From contig NZ_BDIR01000001.1 of NCBI RefSeq assembly GCF_001895145.1, positions 62,001 to 126,000 on the forward strand: DNA of 64,000 nt, written 5' to 3'. The number at the start of each line of letters is the position of its first letter. The first letter of the stretch is position 1. The position numbers were made by a program, and so were the translations under genes. The notes beneath the pieces are model-generated. The model had not been told where the DNA came from and ran no database searches. It saw only the letters and a list, made by a program, of their open reading frames with translations. This DNA comes from Arcobacter sp. LA11. Its GTDB lineage: Bacteria; Campylobacterota; Campylobacteria; Campylobacterales; Arcobacteraceae. Below, one piece after another: positions 8,272-16,254 of this stretch.

Positions 8272-9109
8272 TTTTACTTAAAATAGCAATAGCAATACCT
8301 GTTAATATAATATCTGTTGAAATAAATAGTTTAAATGTAAGCTCTTCATTTAATAGTAATACACCTAAAAAAATTGCAATTGGAGGAACAATTAATTGGA
8401 TTATTCCTGATGTTATGATTTGAATTTGAGGCAATATATGATACCAAATTGCATATCCTAAAGCAGAAGTAATTCCTCCTGAAATAAAAGCTAATATAAT
8501 ACCATTGAAACTAATATGTGTTTGAGATACAAAAAGAAGATAAAAGATACTTACGAAAACTAAGGATTTCAGAAAGTTATCTGCTGTATGTTGTAGGGCA
8601 TTTGTTGTACCTTTCCCTAAAATGGTATATGCTCCCCATGCAAGTCCTGCAATAATCATTAAAAAAACATGGTAAAAAGATAGTGAAAATGACTGTTCGG
8701 GAAATAAAAGATAAGTAAGTCCTGCAAAAGCTATGAATATTCCTATACTCTTTTGTAAGGTTAAACTCTCTTTTTTCAATAAAGCAACTAAGATTATAAA
8801 TAATTGTACTACAGCAAAAAGTATTAGTGCTCCTAATCCTGCATCTAAGTTTAAGTAAGAGTAAGAAAAAGCAATAGCATATAAAAAAAGCATGAATGAA
8901 CTTATCCAGTTTTTTTTAAGAGTGATATCAAATCGTTTTTGTTTAAAATATAAAAGTATTAGTAAAATAATAGCTCCAGAAAGAAGTCTAATAAAAGTAA
9001 AACTAAACGCATCTATATAATTTTCAACTAAAGCTGCACGTGCAAGAATAGAACTAGTTGAAAAGAAAAAGAGTGTGATAATAATTAAGATAAATAGCTT
9101 ATAGTTCAT
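8258..9109 (-). CDS. EamA/DMT-family inner-membrane transporter
   Basis: Protein of 283 residues made of about ten hydrophobic helices arranged as two EamA repeats; the N-terminal half has FSFTFIRLLSGAIILLILLY and the second repeat starts near FYHVFLMIIAGLAWGAYTILG. The DMT superfamily exports amino acids or other small metabolites, but substrate cannot be read from sequence. It is convergent with the paa genes and is one of three EamA proteins in the window. Confidence 0.85.
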   Translation of the reverse strand: MNYKLFILIIITLFFFSTSSILARAALVENYIDAFSFTFIRLLSGAIILLILLYFKQKRFDITLKKNWISSFMLFLYAIAFSYSYLNLDAGLGALILFAVVQLFIILVALLKKESLTLQKSIGIFIAFAGLTYLLFPEQSFSLSFYHVFLMIIAGLAWGAYTILGKGTTNALQHTADNFLKSLVFVSIFYLLFVSQTHISFNGIILAFISGGITSALGYAIWYHILPQIQIITSGIIQLIVPPIAIFLGVLLLNEELTFKLFISTDIILTGIAIAILSKRKTN

Positions 9110-9123
9110 AAGCTATTATATCT

Positions 9124-10152
9124 TTAGTGTTTGAAAGTTGGATTATTTATAAAAAATTCTTCTACTTTATCTGTATGGGCATATATTTTTCCACTTCTTC
9201 TCATGTATGAATTTACTATGTGATATCCATGATTAAGAGCAGCAGCAATTGAACCACCTGTATTAAAGGCAATATCTCCTGCTACATACATACAGTCTAT
9301 ATTTGTTCTATAGTGTTCATCATAGATTGGTTTACCTTTTTCATCTGTTTTAATTCCTACTTTTTTAAGAAAGTCAACGGGTGCAGTTCCCCCAATAGCA
9401 TAGATAACTCTATCATAAATAGTGTAATATCCATCATCAAAATTTACTTTTACTTTTCCATGTTCGTTTTCAACTGATTGTATATCTGTATTCATACGAA
9501 GTCGTAGCTTTTCTTGACCATTATATTGATATAAAATATCTTCATTTTCAGGGTTTAGTCTATTAAAATCCTCTCTTCTATAAACTAATGTTACAGTATT
9601 ATTTTCATCCGCTAGTTCATAAGCATATTCAGCGGCACTATTTCCTCCACCTACTACTAAAACTTTTTCACCTTCAGAACATTTATCAAGGTTATAATTT
9701 ACATACTCTTTGATTGAAGGTGGGATTTTATACGATGGTTTATTAGGTTTTCCCATTTTTCCAATAGTAATCACCACTGCTATTGCTTTAAAACTTTGTG
9801 TTGCAGTTGTAATTAAAAAACAATCTTCATCTTGACTTCTTACTATATTTTCAACTTCTGTATTAAAAGCAGTATCAATTTTTTCTTCATCTAAAAGTTG
9901 GTCAAAAAAGTCTAAAGTTGTCTCTTTTGTTCCATCCATAAAAGGTATGTTTCCTTCAATGTTTATTGTTTGACCTTTCCAATCTTTATCAACTCTTTTA
10001 TTATCTTTATAAAATTTTCTAATAGTACTTGAGTGGTTGTCTGCTTTGTCTATTAGTAATATATTTTCAATACCATGAACAGCTGCTTCAATGGCAGTAC
10101 CAATCCCTCCTGGTCCTCCACCAATAATTGCAATATCATAAATAGTTGTCAT
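9124..10152 (-). CDS. Thioredoxin-reductase-like NAD(P)H flavoprotein without CXXC
   Basis: Two-dinucleotide-domain flavoprotein (342 residues). The FAD motif is IAIIGGGPGGIGTAIEAA near the N-terminus, the NAD(P)H motif is VLVVGGGNSAAEYAYELA, and the C-terminal FAD motif is MYVAGDIAFNTGGSI. The CXXC pair of thioredoxin reductase is absent, so it is more like ferredoxin-NADP reductase or the YpdA group; the electron acceptor is unknown. Start ATG 10152 follows a GGGGAGAAATTT ribosome site; the 21 residues read from further upstream fall in the promoter repeats and are rejected. Confidence 0.8.
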   Translation of the reverse strand: MTTIYDIAIIGGGPGGIGTAIEAAVHGIENILLIDKADNHSSTIRKFYKDNKRVDKDWKGQTINIEGNIPFMDGTKETTLDFFDQLLDEEKIDTAFNTEVENIVRSQDEDCFLITTATQSFKAIAVVITIGKMGKPNKPSYKIPPSIKEYVNYNLDKCSEGEKVLVVGGGNSAAEYAYELADENNTVTLVYRREDFNRLNPENEDILYQYNGQEKLRLRMNTDIQSVENEHGKVKVNFDDGYYTIYDRVIYAIGGTAPVDFLKKVGIKTDEKGKPIYDEHYRTNIDCMYVAGDIAFNTGGSIAAALNHGYHIVNSYMRRSGKIYAHTDKVEEFFINNPTFKH

Positions 10153-10184
10153 AAATTTCTCCCCAGAATATGTATTTAAGCTTG

Positions 10185-10239
10185 ATATTATACTATAATA
10201 TTCTCTTATAACCAAACTTACGTATAATATTCTCTTATA
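10185..10239 (-). promoter_or_regulatory. Operator-like repeats upstream of the flavoprotein gene
   Basis: A perfect 17-bp palindrome (ATATTATA, C, TATAATAT; 10185-10201) overlaps the first of two identical 17-bp direct repeats TATAATATTCTCTTATA at 10194-10210 and 10223-10239, 29 bp apart start to start. The block sits 33-87 bp before the flavoprotein ATG, where a promoter is expected. It looks like a regulated promoter; the binding protein is unknown. Confidence 0.5.
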
Positions 10240-10349
10240 TCATCTAGATACTATTTTCATGGAATATTAATACAACATTTGTAAGTTTGTTTTAGATAAA
10301 ATGGCTATTTTAAGAAATAAATATAAAATTATTAAAAGGTAAATATATA

Positions 10350-10727
10350 ATGAAATATGGTGAAAAAGAGATACTTGAATTTGATATAAACAAAGATGAG
10401 AATTTTTGGCCAAATGAGCATGATAAAACTTATATTATTGATATTGAACTTCCAGAGTTTATGGCAAAATGTCCAAGAAGTGGATATCCAGATTTTGCAA
10501 CAATTAAAATACAATACTCTCCAAACAAATTAGTAGTTGAACTAAAAGCTTTAAAACTTTACATCAACTCATTTATGAACAGAGAAGTATCTCATGAAAA
10601 TTCAATAAATGAAATTTTTGACGTTTTATACGCAAAACTAGAACCAAAATGGATGAAAGTTATTGGTGATTTTAAGCCACGTGGAAACGTTCATACAGTT
10701 ATTGAAATAGATAGCGCAAAGATGTAA
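10350..10727 (+). CDS. queF: NADPH-dependent preQ0 reductase QueF
   Basis: Reduces 7-cyano-7-deazaguanine to preQ1 for queuosine in tRNA. The protein is 125 residues, the short single-domain (YkvM-like) subfamily. C41 in AKCPRSGYPDFA forms the covalent thioimide, D48 is the proton donor, and E64-LKALK is the family NADPH/substrate motif normally written ESKSLK. The start has a short AAAAGG site 10 bp upstream. The next gene starts 9 bp after its stop. Confidence 0.95.
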   Translation: MKYGEKEILEFDINKDENFWPNEHDKTYIIDIELPEFMAKCPRSGYPDFATIKIQYSPNKLVVELKALKLYINSFMNREVSHENSINEIFDVLYAKLEPKWMKVIGDFKPRGNVHTVIEIDSAKM

Positions 10728-10736
10728 AGGTTTTCC

Positions 10737-11324
10737 TTGGAAAGATTAGTTACTACTGCACAGGCTGCTCAAATATTAGGACTATCCTTACAAGGTGTAC
10801 ATTATAGAATAAAACACAATCAACTAAAATCACTAAAAAAATCTGGTAAAACATATGTATATATTAGTGATCATGTTGAGACAAAAGAAGAACCAAGAGT
10901 AGAGATTCAAGAAAACCCAAATGAAACTCTAAGAGAAGTAATTGAAGTTAAAAATGAACAAATAGTACTTTTGAAAAAAAATATAAAATGGATGAAAAGG
11001 CAATATACTTCTGAAATCTCTAGATTAGAAAAAAACCAAAAAAGAATTATAGGGGTTTTTAACCGAGAAATAGAACTACTTCAAAGTGCATTTAATGAAA
11101 TGCGTTCAGTTTATAAACAACCACAAATTGCTCAAGTTGAAACTGAAGAAAAATTTATCTCACTCCAAGAGTTTTCTTTATATTTAAAAAAGAACAACAA
11201 AAATGAAAAAGAGATAAAACTAATTATTTTAAAAGCTATTAAAACTAGAGATAGTAGATTTATTTATAATAAAAAAGATAAAAAACTTTTGATTTTAAAT
11301 AGTGATTTTTCGGATTTGATTTAA
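10737..11324 (+). CDS. MerR/excisionase-type HTH DNA-binding protein with coiled coil
   Basis: Residues 5-45 (TTAQAAQILGLSLQGVHYRI...) form a helix-turn-helix of the excisionase/MerR-N type. Residues about 60-130 are charged and heptad-like, suggesting a coiled coil. A lysine-rich C-terminal segment (FISLQEFSLYLKK...) ends the 195 residues. Start is TTG 10737, 9 bp after queF and 6 bp after AAAGG; no ATG is available near the HTH. Targets are unknown. Its stop abuts the terminator of the opposing SRP RNA gene. Confidence 0.7.
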   Translation: MERLVTTAQAAQILGLSLQGVHYRIKHNQLKSLKKSGKTYVYISDHVETKEEPRVEIQENPNETLREVIEVKNEQIVLLKKNIKWMKRQYTSEISRLEKNQKRIIGVFNREIELLQSAFNEMRSVYKQPQIAQVETEEKFISLQEFSLYLKKNNKNEKEIKLIILKAIKTRDSRFIYNKKDKKLLILNSDFSDLI

Positions 11325-11347
11325 AAAAGGGAGTGCTAAAAGCACTC
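11325..11347 (-). terminator. Intrinsic terminator of the 4.5S RNA gene
   Basis: Reading the minus strand, GAGTGCT (11347-11341) pairs with AGCACTC (11337-11331) across TTT, followed by CC and six T residues. It terminates the SRP RNA transcript and directly abuts the stop of the opposing HTH gene. Confidence 0.85.
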
Positions 11348-11450
11348 TTCTCCAGATACCCAAACACACTAAAGATAGAGGTGCCTTGCTATGTTCCCAT
11401 CCTGGGGCATTGTCTCTAAAAATAATTGTAAGGGTCTAAAGAAGAGCATA
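11346..11450 (-). ncRNA. ffs: 4.5S signal recognition particle RNA
   Basis: The minus strand contains CCAGG-ATG-GGAA-CAT-AGCAA (about 11404-11386), which is the SRP domain IV: a GGAA tetraloop on a 3-bp stem (11400-11391), the symmetric loop formed by CAGG and AGCA, then GCC/GGC. E. coli has the same pattern, TCAGG-TCC-GGAA-GGA-AGCAG. The outer helix is supported by TCTTCTTTAGACCC (11445-11432) pairing with GGGTATCTGGAGAAGA (11361-11346) with two wobbles and a 2-nt bulge. This is the small bacterial form without an Alu domain. The 5' end is approximate. Confidence 0.88.
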
Positions 11451-11493
11451 AAAAGTATCTAAATACTCTTTGTGCTCATCTTTGAGGGTTGTT

Positions 11494-11499
11494 ATTATA
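11494..11499 (-). promoter_or_regulatory. -10 element of the SRP RNA gene
   Basis: TATAAT on the minus strand predicts a start near 11487, about 40 nt before the outer SRP helix. The extra 5' leader would hold a 9-bp hairpin (AAAGAGTAT, TTAG, ATACTTTTT), so 5' processing is likely. No good -35 is visible. Confidence 0.5.
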
Positions 11500-11535
11500 T
11501 CTTTTGGAAACTTAAACTTCTTATAAATGAATTCC

Positions 11536-11563
11536 TTGACATAAAACTTTAAAAGAGTATAAT
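11536..11563 (+). promoter_or_regulatory. Consensus sigma-70 promoter for the EamA/YqaA gene pair
   Basis: TTGACA (11536-11541) and TATAAT (11558-11563) are both exact consensus, with a 16-bp spacer. The predicted start near 11570 leaves a 26-nt leader before the TTG start codon at 11596. Confidence 0.75.
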
Positions 11564-11595
11564 CCAATCTTAATTTCATAAAAAGAGTATAAAAA

Positions 11596-12498
11596 TTGTC
11601 AAAAAATTTTAATTTAATAGGTCTATTTTCAATTATCTTTGCAATGTTTATTTGGGGTAGCTCATTTATTGCATTAAAATCAGCTATGGCTGACTTAGGT
11701 GAATTTACGGTTATATTTTTAAGAATGTTTATTGCTTCACTTTGTTTTGTATATTTTATAAAAGGCTTTTTAAAATATGACTTTACAAAAGATGATATTA
11801 AATATATTTTACTTTTAGCACTGTTTGAACCTTGTTTATATTTTATATTTGAAGCTAAGGCTTTAGTTTATACCTCTGCTTCTCAGGCAGGTATGATTAC
11901 ATCTTTAATGCCTCTAATAACAGCTATGAGTGCTGGATATTTTTTAAAAGAGATTATTTCACGACAATTAATTTTTGGTTCATTAATTGCTATGGTAGGT
12001 GCTGTTTGGCTAAGTGTGCAAGCTACAACAACTCTTAGTGCACCAAATCCGATGCTAGGGAACTTTTTAGAACTATGTGCGATGATATGTGGTGCTGGGT
12101 ATACAATTGTCACAAGATATTTAGTTGAAAAATACTCAGCTCTTTTTATAACAGCAATTCAGGCGTTTATAGGAGCAATATTCTTTTTCCCTTTCTTTAT
12201 ATATGAATATTTTACAAAACCTATGACTTTTACAACTGAAGCTATGAGTTGGGTTGTTTATCTTGGAGTGGTGGTTACACTTGGGGGATATGGTTTGTAT
12301 AATTTTGCATTGACAAAAATTGAGGCTTCAAAAGCTGCTATGTTTGTTAATTTAATTCCTATTTTTACATTGATTTTAGCTTTTTTAATACTTGGAGAAA
12401 AGCTTTCAATTCAAGAACTAATAGCAAGTTTAACAATTCTAAGTGGGGTAATTCTATCTCAAATTTCAGTTAAAAGATTTAAAAGAAAAAAAGCTTGA
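11596..12498 (+). CDS. EamA/DMT-family transporter
   Basis: Protein of 300 residues with ten predicted helices in two EamA repeats; the first opens FAMFIWGSSFIALKSAMADLG and the C-terminal repeat contains GGYGLYNFALTKIEASKAAMF followed by LIPIFTLILAFLILGE, typical of the RhaT/YdcZ-like DMT branch. Start TTG 11596 is chosen because it follows a strong promoter and AAAAGAG; the next ATG would remove half of the first helix. Its stop overlaps the next start (TTGA), so the two are coupled. Confidence 0.85.
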   Translation: MSKNFNLIGLFSIIFAMFIWGSSFIALKSAMADLGEFTVIFLRMFIASLCFVYFIKGFLKYDFTKDDIKYILLLALFEPCLYFIFEAKALVYTSASQAGMITSLMPLITAMSAGYFLKEIISRQLIFGSLIAMVGAVWLSVQATTTLSAPNPMLGNFLELCAMICGAGYTIVTRYLVEKYSALFITAIQAFIGAIFFFPFFIYEYFTKPMTFTTEAMSWVVYLGVVVTLGGYGLYNFALTKIEASKAAMFVNLIPIFTLILAFLILGEKLSIQELIASLTILSGVILSQISVKRFKRKKA

Positions 12499-12905
12499 TT
12501 TATATAACTCTTTTTTTCTCCGCTTTAATTTCTGCAACACTCTTTCCTTTGGGTAGTGAAGCTTTATTAATCTATGATATCAAACAAGGCTATAACTTAT
12601 ATTTACTACTTCTTTTTGCAACAACTGGAAATGTATTAGGTTCAGTTATTAACTATTATTTAGGCTTAAAAGGTGAAGAATATTTAGTTGAAAAAAACTA
12701 TTTAAAAGAAGAAAAAATAAAAAAATACAAATCTTTTTTTGATAGATTTGGTGGCTTTGCCCTTTTGCTATCTTGGATGCCTATAGTAGGTGACCCAATA
12801 ACTTTCATAGCAGGTATTTTAAAATATGATATTAAAAAGTTCCTATTTTTAGTAACTCTTGCAAAATTTGGAAGATATCTTATTTTAGCACTTCTAATAA
12901 TCTAA
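12495..12905 (+). CDS. YqaA/DedA-like (VTT domain) membrane protein
   Basis: Short membrane protein (136 residues) with the VTT/SNARE-associated core: a re-entrant LFPLGSEALLIYDIKQGYN, GNVLGSVINYYLG, and RFGGFALLLSWMPIVGDPITFIAG. DedA-family proteins are linked to lipid flipping and envelope homeostasis. The length matches the compact YqaA group. Start is TTG 12495 overlapping the preceding stop by 3 nt. It converges on modC with a 4-nt overlap. Confidence 0.8.
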   Translation: MIYITLFFSALISATLFPLGSEALLIYDIKQGYNLYLLLLFATTGNVLGSVINYYLGLKGEEYLVEKNYLKEEKIKKYKSFFDRFGGFALLLSWMPIVGDPITFIAGILKYDIKKFLFLVTLAKFGRYLILALLII

Positions 12906-13750
12906 GAAATAGTTGGTGCAAAAGCTTTTGTACTTACATTTACTTTTTGTCCAATTTTTAGTTTTTTAACTTCATCATTACTAATTACTACCTCAACAAG
13001 CTGTTGTCCAATAGAAATAATAGCAATATGAATAACATCAACTTTTACAATCTCTAAAAGCTCCCCTTCAAAGGAAAACTTTGCACTTCCTTGTGTTTTT
13101 AGTAAAACTTTTTTTGCTTTTCCATCATCTATTACTTTCCCTTGATTAAGAACTATTACTCTATTGCTTAATCTATATATTTCACTTGGATCATGACTTA
13201 CCATGATAGTTGTTGTTCCAAACTCTTTATGAAGTGTTAGAATCTCATTTTGTAGTTTCGTTCTCATTTCTGGGTCAAGGGCTGAAAGTGGTTCATCCAT
13301 AAGTAATAACTTTGGAGAATTCATCATTGCTCTACATAGACTTACTCGTTGTTTTTGTCCCCCACTAAGGGTATTTGGTAATCTTTTTTTAAGTTCACTT
13401 AAACCTGTAATATCTAAAAGGTGATTTGCTAAGTTTTTATCTTTTTTTACATATAAAAGGTTCTCTTCTACATTCATATTAGAAAAAAGTGCATAGTCTT
13501 GAAATACAAAACCAATCTCTCTTTTTTGAGGTGCTAATGATATTTTTTCATCAAGCCAAGTTTGCCCTTCAACTTCTATCTTTCCTTTTGCAGTTTCAAG
13601 TCCAGCTAAAATACGTAAAAGAGTAGTTTTCCCGCTACCACTAAGACCACTTAATGCAATAAAGTCACCTTTTTTTATTTGTATATTTACATCTAGGTTC
13701 ATCTCTCCATTTGAACCATGCAAAGCTTTTTGTATATCAATATTAATCAT
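12902..13750 (-). CDS. modC: Molybdate ABC transporter ATPase ModC
   Basis: ATPase of the ModABC importer. Walker A is GLSGSGKTT (35-43), signature LSGGQKQR, Walker B LLMDEPLSALD, H-loop MVSHD. After the ATPase domain only a short TOBE-like tail remains, so the 282-residue protein is shorter than the usual 350. Start ATG 13750 (MINIDIQK) is chosen; the 28 residues readable upstream come from the opposite end of nth and are not homologous. The gene overlaps nth by 8 bp. Confidence 0.92.
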   Translation of the reverse strand: MINIDIQKALHGSNGEMNLDVNIQIKKGDFIALSGLSGSGKTTLLRILAGLETAKGKIEVEGQTWLDEKISLAPQKREIGFVFQDYALFSNMNVEENLLYVKKDKNLANHLLDITGLSELKKRLPNTLSGGQKQRVSLCRAMMNSPKLLLMDEPLSALDPEMRTKLQNEILTLHKEFGTTTIMVSHDPSEIYRLSNRVIVLNQGKVIDDGKAKKVLLKTQGSAKFSFEGELLEIVKVDVIHIAIISIGQQLVEVVISNDEVKKLKIGQKVNVSTKAFAPTIS

Positions 13751-14411
13751 TTTTACTCTTTGTTTCATCACAGTAGTTTTGAACAGGGCATTGTTCACAG
13801 TTTGGATTCCTAGGTAAACAAATAGTTTGTCCAAAACTAACTAGTGTAAAATTTAAACGGTTCCAAAACTCTTTAGGTACTTTTTTACATAAGGCTTTAA
13901 AGGTTTCTTTCTCACTCTTTGTATCAATAAACTTCCATAAGTTTGGCAAACGATGTACATGAGTATCTACAGCAATCGTAGGAATATCAAAAGCATTATT
14001 TAAAACAATATTAGCTGTTTTCTCACCTACACCTTTTAGACTTAATAACTCTTCTTTTGTATTGGGAACTTGACTATCAAATCGTTCAATCAGGTTTAAA
14101 GAGACTTCTCTTAATACTTGTGCCTTTTTACGATACATACCCGTAGGTCGTACAATTTGTTCTAATTTTTCTATTGGGATTTCAAGTAATTCTTTAGGAC
14201 TTATTGCAGGATTAAAAAGGTTACCACATACTTGAGCAGTATTTTCATCTTTTGTTCTAAGACTTAAAAGTGTAGCCATAAGAATAGTATATGGATTTCT
14301 TTCAAAACTATTTTTTAAAATATTACTTGGACTGTTTGAAGGTATATTGTTTTGTAGTATTTCTAAAATATTTAAGAAGGTTTTTGTTGTCATAATTGTT
14401 TTCTTTCTCAT
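13743..14411 (-). CDS. nth: Endonuclease III (DNA glycosylase/AP lyase) Nth, inside the mod operon
   Basis: Base-excision repair enzyme for oxidised pyrimidines, 222 residues. The helix-hairpin-helix LLSLKGVGEKTANIVLNNAF contains the catalytic lysine, and the catalytic aspartate follows in IAVDTHVHRL. The 4Fe-4S loop is C-x6-C-x2-C-x5-C in CLPRNPNCEQCPVQNYC. A GGAG ribosome site lies in the end of modB, 2 bp upstream, and its end overlaps modC. It is therefore translated as part of the molybdate operon, although it has no role in molybdate uptake. Confidence 0.93.
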   Translation of the reverse strand: MRKKTIMTTKTFLNILEILQNNIPSNSPSNILKNSFERNPYTILMATLLSLRTKDENTAQVCGNLFNPAISPKELLEIPIEKLEQIVRPTGMYRKKAQVLREVSLNLIERFDSQVPNTKEELLSLKGVGEKTANIVLNNAFDIPTIAVDTHVHRLPNLWKFIDTKSEKETFKALCKKVPKEFWNRLNFTLVSFGQTICLPRNPNCEQCPVQNYCDETKSKND

Positions 14412-14413
14412 CT

Positions 14414-15106
14414 TTATACTCCAAACTTCTTATTTAGTCTTCCATTTATTATATAAACACTAAGAAGGACTATGAAGCTTAGTATTATCATAATAGCACT
14501 ATATATGTGAGCTGCTTGATAATCTAAAATTTCTACCATTTCATATATTGCAACTGAAGCTACTTTTGTTTCTCCTGGAATACTTCCTCCTACCATTAGA
14601 ACAACTCCAAACTCTCCAACTGTATGGGCAAAGGTTACGATGATAGCTGTTAGAAGTGCTGGTTTTATATTTGGTAAGGCTACTTTTAAAACAGTTTCTA
14701 TTTTTCCTTTTCCACTTAAAAAACTTGCTTCTAACATATTTTTATTTAGTGATTCAAAGCCACCTTGCAGAGGTTGAACCATAAAGGGAAGACTGTAAAA
14801 ACAACTAGCTATTACAAGTGAAGTGAAGTTAAAAACAAGTTTTATATCAAATACTTCCTCAAAAAAGGCTCCTATTGGAGAGTTTGCTGATAGTGTAACT
14901 AAGATATAAAATCCAAGTACAGAAGGAGGCAGTACAATAGGAAGTGCAGTAAGAGCTTCTATGACTGGTTTTATTTTTGATTTGGTTTGTGATAAATACC
15001 AAGCTAGAGGAAGACTTAGTATAAATAAAATCAAAGTAGTAACTCCTGCTAGTTTAAAAGATAGTAAAAAAGGTTCAAAATCTAGAGCACTTAAAATATC
15101 AATCAT
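14414..15106 (-). CDS. modB: Molybdate ABC transporter permease ModB
   Basis: Inner-membrane permease of 230 residues with five or six helices. The ABC-permease EAA loop is ASFLSGKGKIETVLKVALP, followed by GEFGVVLMVGGSIPGETKV, which is diagnostic for ModB/CysU-type permeases. It forms the channel of ModABC with ModC. Its start overlaps the TOBE protein gene by 8 bp and nth follows 2 bp after the stop. Confidence 0.93.
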   Translation of the reverse strand: MIDILSALDFEPFLLSFKLAGVTTLILFILSLPLAWYLSQTKSKIKPVIEALTALPIVLPPSVLGFYILVTLSANSPIGAFFEEVFDIKLVFNFTSLVIASCFYSLPFMVQPLQGGFESLNKNMLEASFLSGKGKIETVLKVALPNIKPALLTAIIVTFAHTVGEFGVVLMVGGSIPGETKVASVAIYEMVEILDYQAAHIYSAIMIILSFIVLLSVYIINGRLNKKFGV

Positions 15107-15500
15107 CTAAAACCTTTGATATTGAAATTTCACTCGCTTTGATAAATGCAGTTACATTATCATTTTCTTTTAAGTCTAGTTTTTTAGCAGATTTTGATGT
15201 GATGATTGATTCAAAAGTTGTTCCTTTTGAGATTAGCTTTATAGAACATAAGAGTTTACCTATTTCTATTGATTGTATAGCACTTTCTATTTGGTTTGAA
15301 TAGCTTATTTCTCCACTAAAGTTTTTAGCAATAGCTATTGTCGTTGGTTTTATTCCTAAAATTACTTTTTTACCAATTTGTACCTCATCTTTAAGTTCTA
15401 AACTCATCATAGTTAATGGCGTACCAAAAAAATCAAAACTTACTATATTTAAGCTATCTATTGTCTCTATCTCTTTTATTGTTGCTATTAGATTAGTCAT
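15099..15500 (-). CDS. TOBE-domain (molbindin-like) protein of the mod operon
   Basis: Protein of 133 residues consisting of about two beta-rich TOBE/Mop repeats; the second (NQIESAIQSIEIGKLLCSIK ... NDNVTAFIKASEISI) closely resembles Mop domains of ModE and ModC, while the first is more diverged. Such molbindins bind molybdate/tungstate oligomerically in the cytoplasm. Because ModC here has a shortened TOBE tail, this protein may supply the missing regulatory domain in trans (inference). It overlaps modA and modB by 8 bp each. Confidence 0.75.
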   Translation of the reverse strand: MTNLIATIKEIETIDSLNIVSFDFFGTPLTMMSLELKDEVQIGKKVILGIKPTTIAIAKNFSGEISYSNQIESAIQSIEIGKLLCSIKLISKGTTFESIITSKSAKKLDLKENDNVTAFIKASEISISKVLDD

Positions 15501-16245
15501 TTACTATATATCCAAAATCTTTAAATATTTTTTTTGCTTTATTACTTAATATAAAATCATAAAAAGCTCTTACTTCTTTGTTATTCTTTGCTTTTTTTAG
15601 TATTACAATCCCTTGACTAATAGGAGTATAAAGCTTTGTATCAAGACTTATCCAGTTTATATCTTCTTTATATTTAGACATTTTAGGACTATAGAGTGAA
15701 GACTTAGCTATAAAACCTATATCAGCAGCCGTAACTGTATACGAAACAGTTTGAGAGATAGACTCGCCATAGATAAACTTCTTTTTAAGAGTTTTATATA
15801 TATTTGCATTTTCTAAAGCTTGTTTTGTAGCTATTCCATATGGAGCTGTTTTAGGATTTGCAACAGCGATTCTTTTTATTGAGTCTTCTTTTAAAAGATT
15901 AAATCCTTTTGAGAAATCTCTTGGTTTAGAAGATAAAATTGCTAAACTTCCTTGTGCATATACAAGTGGTTTGGTAATAGTAATATTGTCTTTATATAAG
16001 CTATCTGGATATTTCATATTTGCTGACATAAACAGGTCATATGGTGCTCCATGTTTTATTTGTGCAGTTAGCTTTCCGCTACTTCCAAGTGTAACTCTTA
16101 CTTTTGTATCTGGATTTGTTTTATTAAACTCTTTTATCAAATCATTTATTGCATAAGATACATTTGCTGCAACAGCTATATTTATTTTTTCGGCAAATAA
16201 AGAGCCTACTAAAAATAGAGTAATAAGTAATATCTTTCTAATCAT
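15493..16245 (-). CDS. modA: Periplasmic molybdate-binding protein ModA
   Basis: Solute-binding protein of 250 residues with a signal peptide (MIRKILLITLFLVGSLFA, cleavage about residue 18). ModA hallmarks are INIAVAANVSYAINDLIKEF, VTLGSSGKLTAQIKHGAPYD and DLFMSANMKYPD, which contribute the oxyanion-binding serines. It delivers molybdate or tungstate to ModB. It begins 9 bp after modE, so it is in the ModE-controlled operon. Confidence 0.95.
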   Translation of the reverse strand: MIRKILLITLFLVGSLFAEKINIAVAANVSYAINDLIKEFNKTNPDTKVRVTLGSSGKLTAQIKHGAPYDLFMSANMKYPDSLYKDNITITKPLVYAQGSLAILSSKPRDFSKGFNLLKEDSIKRIAVANPKTAPYGIATKQALENANIYKTLKKKFIYGESISQTVSYTVTAADIGFIAKSSLYSPKMSKYKEDINWISLDTKLYTPISQGIVILKKAKNNKEVRAFYDFILSNKAKKIFKDFGYIVND

Positions 16246-16254
16246 TTATTGCCT

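Noticed and set aside
8281-8305. AAATAGCAATAGCAATA run resembling the paa/dct octamer
   Set aside because: It lies inside the EamA coding sequence and the spacing is not 11 bp.
13751-13834. N-terminal extension of ModC
   Set aside because: The 28 extra residues lie inside nth and have no counterpart in ModC proteins.
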